Made by a program: the position numbers and the translations under genes. From Pseudomonadota bacterium (GTDB taxonomy: Bacteria > Pseudomonadota > Gammaproteobacteria > Burkholderiales > Burkholderiaceae), in NCBI GenBank assembly GCA_021778935.1, contig JAJYBQ010000160.1, positions 1 through 5,817 of the forward strand: DNA of 5,817 bases, in the 5' to 3' direction. Below are positions 1-5,807 of this stretch, in pieces (position 1 is the stretch's first letter; every line of letters begins with the position of its first letter). Under the pieces are notes generated by a model. It saw only the letters and a list, made by a program, of their open reading frames with translations, had not been told where the DNA came from and ran no database searches.

Positions 1-1
1 C

Positions 2-121
2 GCCATCCACAATGAAAACCCCAAGCCGTTCATCTGGACTGCCAAGGCCTCTGACATCCTGCAGAAGGTCATCCGCGCCAATCAGCATTTAAGTTCCAAA
101 CAGAACGAAGCACTACACTAG
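2..121 (+). CDS. IS630-family transposase, C-terminal end only (gene begins before the window)
   Basis: The frame is open from the window edge to a TAG at 119-121 and encodes the last 39 residues of a protein. The segment HNENPKPFIWTAKASDIL matches the conserved tail of IS630/Tc1-mariner-type DDE transposases (HNxxPKPFxWTxxAxDIL), and the ending SSKQNEALH is a tail I associate with one IS630 subgroup. The catalytic DDE residues would lie upstream, outside the window, so whether the element is intact cannot be judged. The right terminal repeat should lie just after the stop, and these elements duplicate a TA on insertion. I cannot identify the exact end without the left end. The next reading frame (HEPN-like) begins making homologous-looking sense almost at once after this stop, which suggests the IS is inserted in or against that gene. 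Confidence 0.85.
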   Translation, partial: AIHNENPKPFIWTAKASDILQKVIRANQHLSSKQNEALH

Positions 122-189
122 CAGATCAAATACTCTCCGACGCGAAAACAGCGTATTTCGAGGAGCACCTTCGGAGGGCAGTTCTTGAA

Positions 190-537
190 ATGGCGGTATC
201 CGTTGAAGTAATGGTCAAGCGCACATTCTTCAAAGAAGAGACGCCCGCCGGCGCGGCGATTGACTACCTGGAAGACAAGGCCAAGGCAAGGGTTAAGGTA
301 TTGGACTTTCTGGACCCCGTGGCGCTTGAAGCGTTTTCCCGAAGCTACAAAGATGATGCGGCCAACAACTACGAGCACATCGATTACTTGTTCCGCTGTC
401 GCAACAAAATCGCACATCGCGGTGCGCTCACCTTCCGAGACAAGGACGGCAAATCGATCACCGTTGATCGTGAGCGGGTGGAATCATGGTGGCTCGCCGT
501 GGCGCACCTCAAAGGCTGGCTTGAATCGCTGCCATGA
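190..537 (+). CDS. HEPN-like domain protein, apparently 5'-truncated by the neighbouring IS
   Basis: The 115-residue product carries YLFRCRNKIAHRG near residues 66-78. This includes an R-x4-H motif (R71, H76, preceded by an acidic/aromatic helix), the signature of HEPN domains, many of which are RNases or RNA-binding parts of toxin and defence systems. The C-terminus ends in an amphipathic Trp-rich stretch (WWLAVAHLKGWLE). The same frame stays open leftward with no start codon. From about 124 to 189 it encodes a plausible helix (LSDAKTAYFEEHLRRAVLEM) that continues smoothly into the ORF, so the native protein was probably longer and lost its N-terminus at the IS630 junction. A GGAGGG at 173-178, 11 nt before ATG190, could still allow translation of the remnant. 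It converges on the nuclease gene with 41 bp between the stops. The HEPN call rests on the motif and helical pattern only. Partner and activity are unknown, and it may be a pseudogene. Confidence 0.6.
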   Translation: MAVSVEVMVKRTFFKEETPAGAAIDYLEDKAKARVKVLDFLDPVALEAFSRSYKDDAANNYEHIDYLFRCRNKIAHRGALTFRDKDGKSITVDRERVESWWLAVAHLKGWLESLP

Positions 538-578
538 AGGCCGCGCGGGGTACTTGGCCGCAGAAGGTCGCCGGTCGC

Positions 579-1505
579 TTAGGACTTCAGCAGCTTGAAG
601 TTCACTTGGTAGCGGAAAAACGTCACGTCGGGAGTAACCGCCAGCGCACGACGAATTCGTTGATCGTCTTCCAGAGCGATGATCGCCCCTTTTACCTTCT
701 GCCCCTCTTCGGCGATTACGTCCTTTACATAGCCCATATAACGTAGGATCTGGCCGACCACGCTGTCGCTAGCCCTCCCCTTCTTCAGTTCGACCACAAG
801 CAGTTCGCTCCGGTCCTTGCTCACAGCCAAAATGTCTACTGGGCCGGTATCCGTCGCGTATTGCTGGCCAACTTTCTGCCCGTCCTCCTCAAAGATGTTG
901 TATTCCCGGCCAAGTTCGGTCTGAAGCCAGTTCTGAACGAGGAAATCCTCCAAATGCTTTTCGAGCGCGAATGCCGAGGCATCATTCACGTCGGGGTCGG
1001 TGGACACTAGCGCTGGGGGCGCGACGCCCGCGATCAGCCTTTCAATCTCTTCTCGATACTGCGATATGTCGCACACGGTCCCGGTCGCCCCCGTGGATCT
1101 TTGTAGGCCTGAGCTCATCGCGGCGCGTTGGATCGTTTGCTTGGACCAGTTCACTGGCCTTCGGTGAAACAGAATCTGGCCCGGCTGATAGTAGTAATCC
1201 CCGCTAACGTCTCCGATCCGATAATTACCCATTCCATCGGGGCTGAGGATGTAATCGCCCTTCCTAATTCCCTTCGCAATTGTCCATAGCGCTCCGCAAG
1301 CAAGGCCGGCAGCAATTTTCGTTTTGGTTGGTCTGTTTGTAAGATAAATTGGGATGAAGGTCCTGTTGAACTCCCGCCATTCATTCGGAAGCTGGCCCGT
1401 TAGGTCCTGCTCGATGCCGTAATCCGCGCCAACGAACCCCCCCGCAAATGCCTCTGCCGCATGCACGCTGCCAGCGCCGAGCATCACCCGGTAATAGTTT
1501 GTCAT
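579..1505 (-). CDS. PDDEXK (NucS/RecB-like) endonuclease with N-terminal EVE/PUA-like domain, putative restriction nuclease
   Basis: The 308-residue product has two parts. Residues 176-308 look like the endonuclease NucS C-terminal / RecB-like PDDEXK fold: helix-1 acid E182 (LEKHLEDFL), D224 in VDILAV, E239-L-K241 in LLVVELKKGR, and Q252 in GQILRYMGY. All expected catalytic residues are present. Residues 1-160 (GDYILSPDGMGNYRIGDVSG, then YYYQPG and HRRPVNW) resemble a PUA/EVE-like beta-barrel of the kind that reads modified bases in type IV restriction enzymes. That part is inference. I chose ATG1505 (MTNYYRVMLG) because the frame upstream encodes transposase-like residues instead; a GGGGAA lies about 5 nt before it. 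An ATG at 1535 or 1610 would only add the remnant sequence. No helicase or methyltransferase is visible nearby, so it would act as a stand-alone nuclease. GC is lower than in gltX and pyk, which fits transfer. Confidence 0.75.
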   Translation of the reverse strand: MTNYYRVMLGAGSVHAAEAFAGGFVGADYGIEQDLTGQLPNEWREFNRTFIPIYLTNRPTKTKIAAGLACGALWTIAKGIRKGDYILSPDGMGNYRIGDVSGDYYYQPGQILFHRRPVNWSKQTIQRAAMSSGLQRSTGATGTVCDISQYREEIERLIAGVAPPALVSTDPDVNDASAFALEKHLEDFLVQNWLQTELGREYNIFEEDGQKVGQQYATDTGPVDILAVSKDRSELLVVELKKGRASDSVVGQILRYMGYVKDVIAEEGQKVKGAIIALEDDQRIRRALAVTPDVTFFRYQVNFKLLKS

Positions 1506-1535
1506 GCGGTTCCCCAGTTGCCCCAAAGTGGGCAT

Positions 1536-1610
1536 AGCATAGAAGAGTGCAGGCGGCCAATCCAGGCTCTCATGCGGCCTCTTCCGGTTGTCGTACGGTT
1601 TTTTGTGCAT
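1536..1610 (-). pseudogene. Remnant of an IS3-type (rve_3) transposase C-terminus
   Basis: In frame with and just upstream of the nuclease, the minus strand encodes YDNRKRPHESLDWPPALFYA. This closely follows the pattern YNxxRPHxSLGxxPPAxF that ends the integrase core of IS3-family OrfB and related DDE transposases. An in-frame TGA lies 21 bases before the ATG at 1610, so nothing upstream can be translated with it. The rest of the transposase is absent. The fragment sits exactly between the end of yedK and the nuclease start, so an IS probably once inserted here and was later deleted, leaving a scar. The match is short, so chance cannot be fully excluded, but the RPHESL core with the right spacing to PPA makes it likely. 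Confidence 0.5.
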
Positions 1611-1612
1611 GC

Positions 1613-2209
1613 TTACACTGCGCCAATGTCAATCTCTCCACCCCATGGCGCAAGCAGGTCTGCCGCGCCGTCGACCAGCCACGCATTCTCATCCTGCTCC
1701 CGGAGGATCACCGGCATGCGGTCGTGGATCGGTGCCAGCGCCTCATTCGCGGCGGTCGTGATGACCGTATAGGTGTCGGCGACCTCGCCGGTCTCCTTGT
1801 CGACCCATCGCTCCCATAGGCCGGCGACGGCGAAGACCTCCGCGTCCGGGATGGCGATCCGATACTTCGTCTTGTGGCCGACCTTACCGGCCCACTCGTA
1901 GAACGCATTGAGCGGGATCAGCGCGCGCCGATGCCGGAAGGCTGAACGGAATGCCGGTTGCGTGGCGATGGTCTCCGCGCGGGCGTTGATGCAGTGCGCC
2001 CCGAATTTCAGATCCCTGGCCCATGGTGGGACAAGCCCCCACCGGGCGAGCACGCACTCGTTGTCCCCGGAGTCCGGTGCGCGGCGGATGATCGGCGCGT
2101 GGTTCGTCGGTCGCCAATCGGCATTCGGGGCGAATTCAGGGACCGCCGGCACGTGGAACCGGATTTTCAGGCGCGCCGGGGTTTCGTGGAGGTCGTAGCG
2201 GCCGCACAT
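1613..2209 (-). CDS. yedK: SRAP-domain abasic-site processing protein (YedK/HMCES family)
   Basis: The protein forms a covalent thiazolidine crosslink to abasic sites in single-stranded DNA and shields them during replication. The 198-residue product shows every hallmark: Cys2 exposed after Met removal (MCGRY), Asn75 in INARAET, Glu105 in FYEW and His162 in IHDRMPVIL, at almost the same spacing as E. coli YedK (Cys2, Asn75, Glu105, His160). ATG2209 is fixed by the obligatory MCGR start; a longer in-frame ORF to 2302 would bury Cys2. The start overlaps the stop of the upstream small gene (TAATG), implying coupled translation, and no strong Shine-Dalgarno site is seen. At about 198 residues it is shorter than the usual 220 or so. 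After LLAPW the expected tail is replaced by GGEIDIGAV, next to the IS3-like remnant, so the C-terminus may have been trimmed by an insertion. Catalytic residues remain. Confidence 0.93.
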   Translation of the reverse strand: MCGRYDLHETPARLKIRFHVPAVPEFAPNADWRPTNHAPIIRRAPDSGDNECVLARWGLVPPWARDLKFGAHCINARAETIATQPAFRSAFRHRRALIPLNAFYEWAGKVGHKTKYRIAIPDAEVFAVAGLWERWVDKETGEVADTYTVITTAANEALAPIHDRMPVILREQDENAWLVDGAADLLAPWGGEIDIGAV

Positions 2210-2406
2210 TACTCGTCGTCGGCCCCCGGCTCCCGCTCCCAGAACGCGCAGCCGCTCCTGGCGATTCCGACGACGTGGGACCGTTCGGCGTCGCGTTCGC
2301 AAACGACGTGGGTGCTGACCTGCAGCCCATGGTTGTGCGCGCAGGCATAGCAGCCCTTAGCGCGCGCGCCGGCTATCGGCGGAACGGGTGTCAGGAGGCC
2401 AACCAT
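2209..2406 (-). CDS. Small Cys-rich conserved protein, coupled to yedK
   Basis: This 65-residue protein has no function I can name. It contains C19-x2-C22 (CYACAHN), several histidines (H24, H26, H33), C36 in VVCERD and C53 in the tail GCAFWEREPGADDE. The Cys/His spacing suggests a small metal-binding, zinc-ribbon-like fold, which is inference. The GCAFWxREPGxDD ending recurs, from memory, in short hypothetical proteins of Burkholderiales and their phages. The TAA stop overlaps the ATG of yedK (TAATG), so the two are almost certainly one operon and a functional link to abasic-site protection is possible. ATG2406 was chosen because upstream codons (from 2445) look non-coding. No clear Shine-Dalgarno sequence precedes it. 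Confidence 0.65.
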   Translation of the reverse strand: MVGLLTPVPPIAGARAKGCYACAHNHGLQVSTHVVCERDAERSHVVGIARSGCAFWEREPGADDE

Positions 2407-2506
2407 GCGGGCGATTCTACGAACGCCGGCTGACCCTGGGAGCAACTTCGCGGCAGTGCAGCCCGAACCACGCGCAATCAGCCGTTACGGCCGGAGGCGA
2501 CCAAGG

Positions 2507-2540
2507 AACCCCCGGGAACCGCAAATTTCAGGAGGGGGTT
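2507..2540. repeat. 7-bp inverted repeat AACCCCC / GGGGGTT in non-coding stretch
   Basis: The arms at 2507-2513 and 2534-2540 are perfectly complementary across a 20-nt loop. On the plus strand the right arm runs into TT, so a weak terminator for rightward transcripts is possible, but the T-run is only four long and the loop is large. It lies in the 2407-2605 interval, where I see no convincing gene on either strand. Confidence 0.3.
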
Positions 2541-2559
2541 TTGGACAATTTTTGGACAA
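2539..2559. repeat. Tandem direct repeat TTTTGGACAA, two copies 11 bp apart
   Basis: The copies lie at 2539-2548 and 2550-2559, one helical turn apart, about 50 bp beyond the 3' end of tRNA-Glu. Same-face spacing near a tRNA 3' end resembles arm-type binding sites of tyrosine integrases, so this may be part of an attachment region. That role is inference. The repeat itself is directly seen. Confidence 0.5.
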
Positions 2560-2591
2560 ACCAGCCATTCCGGTAGCCGATTCCGACGTAA

Positions 2592-2609
2592 GCCATTGAT
2601 TTCAATGGC
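2592..2609. repeat. Perfect 8-bp inverted repeat overlapping the tRNA-Glu 3' CCA
   Basis: GCCATTGA at 2592-2599 and TCAATGGC at 2602-2609 are perfect complements around a 2-bp centre. The inner arm supplies the discriminator base and CCA of tRNA-Glu. No T-run follows on the minus strand, so it does not look like a rho-independent terminator. It could be an integrase core site or a 3'-processing hairpin for the tRNA transcript. Confidence 0.55.
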
Positions 2610-2681
2610 GTCCCCAAGGGGATTCGAACCCCTGTTACAACCGTGAAAGGGTCGTGTCCTAGGCCTCTAGACGATGGGGAC
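2606..2681 (-). tRNA. tRNA-Glu (anticodon UUC)
   Basis: The 76-nt minus-strand sequence folds as a complete cloverleaf. The 7-bp acceptor GTCCCCA pairs with TGGGGAC, the discriminator is G and CCA is encoded. The D region CGTCTAGAGGCCTAGGAC and the T arm with GTTCGAATC match bacterial tRNA-Glu closely. The anticodon loop CTTTCAC gives UUC at 2645-2647. It is the second tRNA after gltX, whose product charges it. Its 3' end marks the border to the accessory region. Confidence 0.98.
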
Positions 2682-2716
2682 CCGGCAAACAGTCTTTCAG
2701 ACTTTCTTCCCGCCGC

Positions 2717-2740
2717 TTCCGGAAACGGAGTTCCGGAAAC
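2717..2740 (-). repeat. Repeated palindromic element GTTTCCGGAA in the tRNA spacer
   Basis: On the minus strand GTTTCCGGAA occurs twice (2740-2731 and 2726-2717) separated by CTCC. Because TTCCGGAA is its own complement, the two copies can also pair to form an 8-bp stem. A second small hairpin, AGTCT-GAA-AGACT, lies at 2691-2703, nearer tRNA-Glu. Both sit in the 65-nt spacer between the tRNAs and may act as processing signals for the joint precursor. Confidence 0.5.
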
Positions 2741-2746
2741 CGTGAG

Positions 2747-2822
<76 letters not shown>

Positions 2823-2837
2823 ACGCGGGAACCGCGC

Positions 2838-2867
2838 ATTATACGCAAGGTTTGCGCAGATTGGCAA
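2838..2867 (-). promoter_or_regulatory. sigma70-type promoter for the tRNA-Ala / tRNA-Glu pair
   Basis: On the minus strand TTGCCA (2867-2862) and a perfect TATAAT (2843-2838) are separated by 18 bp. The -35 begins at the base right after the gltX stop. The predicted start is near 2831, about 9 nt before tRNA-Ala. The bases after the -10 (GCGCGGT) are GC-rich, as in stable-RNA promoters under stringent (ppGpp) control. A small CGCGG-TTC-CCGCG hairpin overlaps this discriminator. No terminator separates gltX from the tRNAs, so read-through is also likely. Confidence 0.8.
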
Positions 2868-4289
2868 CTAGGACGCCAGGGCGGCGCGCACGCGGCGTAC
2901 CGTCGCCTCCCGTCCCAGCAGTTCCAGCACCGCATCGATCGATGGCGTCTGCGTCCGGCCGCTCACGGCCACCCGCAGGGGGATCGCGAACTGCGGCATC
3001 TTCAGGCCGAACTCGCCGAGCACCCGCTTGATCTGTTCGCTGATCGCGGCACGCCCCCACGACCCGGCTTCTTCCGCCGCCCGCGCAAACGCCTGCAGGG
3101 CATCGCGAACCGGCCCCTGGACGTGTTCACGCAGCAGGTCCGCGTGCACCTGCGGGTCGCGGTAGAAGAGCATCGCCTCGTCTGCCAGTTCATTGAGGGT
3201 CCGGACACGTCCCTTGTACAGCGCCACCACGGCGGCCAGCTGCGGCCCGCCACCCGGCTGCCCGGCATCGATCCCGTGCGTCCGCAGACGCGGCGCCGTC
3301 AAGGACGCCAGGCGCTGGTCGTCGGCCTCTTTCAGGTATTCGCCGTTCAGCCAGAGCAGCTTGTTGATGTCGTACTGCGCCGGCGCGCGGTTGACGTGCT
3401 CCAGGTCGAACCATTGCACGAGCTCTTCGCGCCCGAACTTCTCCGCGTCGCCGTGGCTCCAGCCCAGCCGCGCAAGATAGTTGAACAGCGCCTCGGGCAG
3501 GAACCCGTCGTCTTCGTACTGCAGCACGCTCACCGCGCCGTGGCGCTTGGAGAGCTTCTGGCCGTCGGGGCCGAGAATCATCGACAGGTGGCCGAAGCGC
3601 GGCAGCGCTGCGTCCTCGCCGAGGATCGCGCGGTAGATGTTGATCTGCCGCGGCGTGTTGTTGACGTGGTCGTCGCCGCGCAGGACATGGGTGATCTCCA
3701 TGTCGATGTCGTCGACGACCACTGCGAAGTTGTATGTGGGCACGCCGTCGCCGCGCGCGATGACAAGATCGTCCAGTTCCGCATTGGCGATGTGGATCGG
3801 CCCCTTGACGAGGTCGTTCCACCACACCTCCCCCGTGTCGGGCGTGCGGAAGCGGATCACCGGCGCCACGCCGTCCGGCGGCGTCTTCCCCTGCGCACGT
3901 TCAGGGCGCCAGCGCCCGTCGTAGCGCGGCTTCTCGCCGCGCGCGCGCTGGTCGGCGCGCAGCGCGTCGAGTTCCTCGCGGGTCGCATAGCACTTGTACG
4001 CCTTGCCTTCCGCGAGCAGGCGCTCGATCACCGCACGGTAGCGCGGCAGGCGGTCGGTCTGGCGGAACGGCCCCTCGTCGTATTCGAGGCCGAGCCACTT
4101 CATGCTGTCGAGGATGACCTGCACGGCCTCCTCGGTCGAGCGTTCGAGGTCGGTATCCTCGATCCGCAGGATGAAGGAGCCGCCGTGGTGGCGGGCGAAT
4201 GCCCAGCTGAACAGCGCCGTGCGGGCCGTTCCGAGATGCAACATGCCCGTCGGGCTGGGGGCAATCCGGGTGCGCACCGTCGATGTCAT
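2868..4289 (-). CDS. gltX: Glutamyl-tRNA synthetase (class I)
   Basis: GltX attaches glutamate to tRNA-Glu using ATP in the cytoplasm. The 473-residue length is normal for bacterial GluRS. The Rossmann catalytic domain opens with [15 protein letters not shown], whose HLGT at 18-21 is the HIGH motif, followed by RIEDTD at 42-47. The second signature KLSKR is at 245-249 after MILGPDGQ. The C-terminal anticodon-binding helical domain starts near 290 and includes LLWLNGEYL at 311-319. Only one Cys (C100) remains where the E. coli enzyme has a zinc site, so this is a zinc-less form, as in many bacteria. ATG4289 fits the family N-terminus; a weak ACAGG lies about 5 nt upstream. pyk ends 21 bp upstream on the same strand, suggesting co-transcription. 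The two tRNA genes follow immediately. Confidence 0.97.
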   Translation of the reverse strand: MTSTVRTRIAPSPTGMLHLGTARTALFSWAFARHHGGSFILRIEDTDLERSTEEAVQVILDSMKWLGLEYDEGPFRQTDRLPRYRAVIERLLAEGKAYKCYATREELDALRADQRARGEKPRYDGRWRPERAQGKTPPDGVAPVIRFRTPDTGEVWWNDLVKGPIHIANAELDDLVIARGDGVPTYNFAVVVDDIDMEITHVLRGDDHVNNTPRQINIYRAILGEDAALPRFGHLSMILGPDGQKLSKRHGAVSVLQYEDDGFLPEALFNYLARLGWSHGDAEKFGREELVQWFDLEHVNRAPAQYDINKLLWLNGEYLKEADDQRLASLTAPRLRTHGIDAGQPGGGPQLAAVVALYKGRVRTLNELADEAMLFYRDPQVHADLLREHVQGPVRDALQAFARAAEEAGSWGRAAISEQIKRVLGEFGLKMPQFAIPLRVAVSGRTQTPSIDAVLELLGREATVRRVRAALAS

Positions 4290-4310
4290 GCCGACCTGTC
4301 CCGCGCGGAG

Positions 4311-5780
4311 TTACCGGCGCACCGGGTCCGATGCCAACCCGCCGTCGTCGGCGCCATCCGGCCCCACCTTGGCGACGCGAAGCAGGTTGGTCGTACCCGA
4401 CTGGCCGAAGGGCACGCCCGCCGCGATCACGACGTAATCCCCGACCGAGGCGAACCCTTCCTGCAATGCGGCGCGGCACGCCAGATCGGTCATCGTGATG
4501 ACGTCCGGCGCTCCGGTGCTGTGCAGCGAATGCACACCCCAGACCACCGCCAGGCGCTGCGCGGTGCGCGGGCTGGGCGTAAGCGACAGGATGGGAGCGT
4601 CCGGACGCTGCCGGGCTGCGCGCAATGCCGATGCGCCCGAAGCCGTGTAGGTGATGACGGTCTTCGCCGATACGATGTGGGCCATCTGCCCCAGCGCCGC
4701 ACACACGGCGTCGGCGACGGTGGACGAGGCCTTCTGGTGGTCCGCATCGAGCAGCGCCCGGTACTGCGGATCCCCTTCCACCTGGGTGATGATCCGATCC
4801 ATGATCGTCACCGCCTCGACCGGATATTTCCCGGCGGCGGATTCGGCCGACAGCATGACGGCGTCGGCACCCTGGAAGATCGCGCTGGCGACGTCGGACG
4901 CTTCCGCACGGGTCGGGACCGGGCTGGCGGTCATCGACTCCAGCATCTGGGTCGCGACGACCACCGGCTTGCCCTCGCGGCGGCTCACGCGCACGATCAG
5001 GCGCTGCAGGATCGGCACCCGCTCCGGCGGCATCTCGACGCCGAGATCCCCCCGCGCAACCATGATCGCATCGGACACCGCGACGATCTCGTCGAGCCGG
5101 TCGATCGCCGAGGGCTTTTCCAGCTTGGTCATGATGAGCGCGCGATCGCCGATGAGCGCGCGCGCTTCCAGTACGTCTTCGGGCCGCTGCACAAACGACA
5201 GCGCGATCCAGTCGATGCCCAGGTCCAGCGCGTATTGCAGGTCGCGCCGGTCCTTTTCCGTGAGCGGGGAGATCGGCAGCACCACGCCCGGGACGTTCAC
5301 GCCCTTGCGGTCGCTCAGGCGCCCGCCGACCACCACGCGGGTATTGGCGAAATCCGGGCCGTGCTCTTCGACCCGCAGTTCCAGGCGGCCGTCGTCGAGC
5401 AGGAGGGTCGCATCGCGCACCAGCGCGGCAAAAATCTCCGGATGCGGGAGGTTGACGCGCCGCGCATCGCCATCGGCAGAATCCAGATCCAGCCGGAACA
5501 TCGCGTCCGGTTCGAGCATGACGGCGCCTTCGGCGAACTTGCCCACGCGCAGCTTCGGGCCCTGCAGATCGCCGAGGATGGCGATGGGGCGGCCGAATTC
5601 CTGGCTGATCCGGCGGACGACGTCGTATCGCTCCTTGTGTTCGGCGTGCGAACCGTGACTGAAATTCAGCCGGAATACGTCGACGCCGGCGACGAACAAG
5701 TTGCGGATGATCTCTTCGGAGGAACTGGCGGGGCCAAGCGTGGCGACGATCTTGGCGTTGCGATTTCTGCGCATGGACAT
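4311..5780 (-). CDS. pyk: Pyruvate kinase
   Basis: This enzyme converts phosphoenolpyruvate and ADP to pyruvate and ATP in the last step of glycolysis. The 489-residue product starts with the family motif KIVATLGPAS (10-19), then RLNFSHG (37-43) for phosphate and metal binding. The B domain spans roughly 75-170. The catalytic core contains MTKLEKPSAI (K219, E221), MVARGDLGVE (D245, metal) and VVVATQMLESM (T277). The allosteric C domain runs from about 350 to the end. Like E. coli PykA it has GDLQGPKLR, with Lys at the position (rabbit 117) where K+-dependent enzymes have Glu, so K+ independence is predicted. ATG5780 or ATG5774 (MSM...) are both possible starts. No clear Shine-Dalgarno site precedes either. 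The last 15 or so residues (GADDGGLASDPVRR) are a poorly conserved tail. Confidence 0.97.
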   Translation of the reverse strand: MSMRRNRNAKIVATLGPASSSEEIIRNLFVAGVDVFRLNFSHGSHAEHKERYDVVRRISQEFGRPIAILGDLQGPKLRVGKFAEGAVMLEPDAMFRLDLDSADGDARRVNLPHPEIFAALVRDATLLLDDGRLELRVEEHGPDFANTRVVVGGRLSDRKGVNVPGVVLPISPLTEKDRRDLQYALDLGIDWIALSFVQRPEDVLEARALIGDRALIMTKLEKPSAIDRLDEIVAVSDAIMVARGDLGVEMPPERVPILQRLIVRVSRREGKPVVVATQMLESMTASPVPTRAEASDVASAIFQGADAVMLSAESAAGKYPVEAVTIMDRIITQVEGDPQYRALLDADHQKASSTVADAVCAALGQMAHIVSAKTVITYTASGASALRAARQRPDAPILSLTPSPRTAQRLAVVWGVHSLHSTGAPDVITMTDLACRAALQEGFASVGDYVVIAAGVPFGQSGTTNLLRVAKVGPDGADDGGLASDPVRR

Positions 5781-5801
5781 TCTATTCAGAGGAAGAGGCG
5801 G

Positions 5802-5807
5802 ATTGTA
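5802..5807 (-). promoter_or_regulatory. Candidate -10 element of the pyk promoter
   Basis: TACAAT on the minus strand (five of six matches to TATAAT) ends 21 bp before ATG5780, implying a leader of only about 14 nt. The -35 box would fall beyond the window edge, so the promoter cannot be confirmed here. Confidence 0.4.

Noticed and set aside
538..578. Possible bidirectional terminator between the HEPN-like ORF and the nuclease
   Set aside because: Only a 4-bp GGCC stem can be formed and no T-run follows on either strand.
534..746. 70-aa plus-strand ORF overlapping the nuclease 3' end
   Set aside because: It is antisense to the clear PDDEXK domain and has no recognisable motif.
1519..1534. 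TGCCC/GGGCA hairpin just upstream of the nuclease start
   Set aside because: Only 5 bp with no T-run. It could be a trace of the IS terminal repeat but cannot be supported from one copy.
1506..1610. Longer nuclease start at 1610
   Set aside because: The added residues match a transposase tail rather than the nuclease family. MTNYYRVMLG is the natural start.
2210..2302. N-terminal extension of YedK from ATG2302
   Set aside because: It would bury the catalytic Cys2. The extra residues are Arg-rich and lie in another frame of the upstream small gene.
2388..2599. Two small plus-strand ORFs (2388-2576, 2405-2599)
   Set aside because: Low-complexity composition, no ribosome site, no family resemblance, and one overlaps the small Cys-rich gene in antisense.
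3190..4704. Long Arg-rich minus-strand ORFs (3190-3825, 3901-4704) in other frames of gltX and pyk
   Set aside because: They are out-of-frame shadows rich in Arg, Ala and Gly. The second spans the pyk-gltX junction and matches no family.
4651..5658. 335-aa plus-strand ORF opposite pyk
   Set aside because: Its Ser/Arg/Thr-rich composition without motifs is what the antisense of a GC-rich gene gives. pyk on the other strand is beyond doubt.
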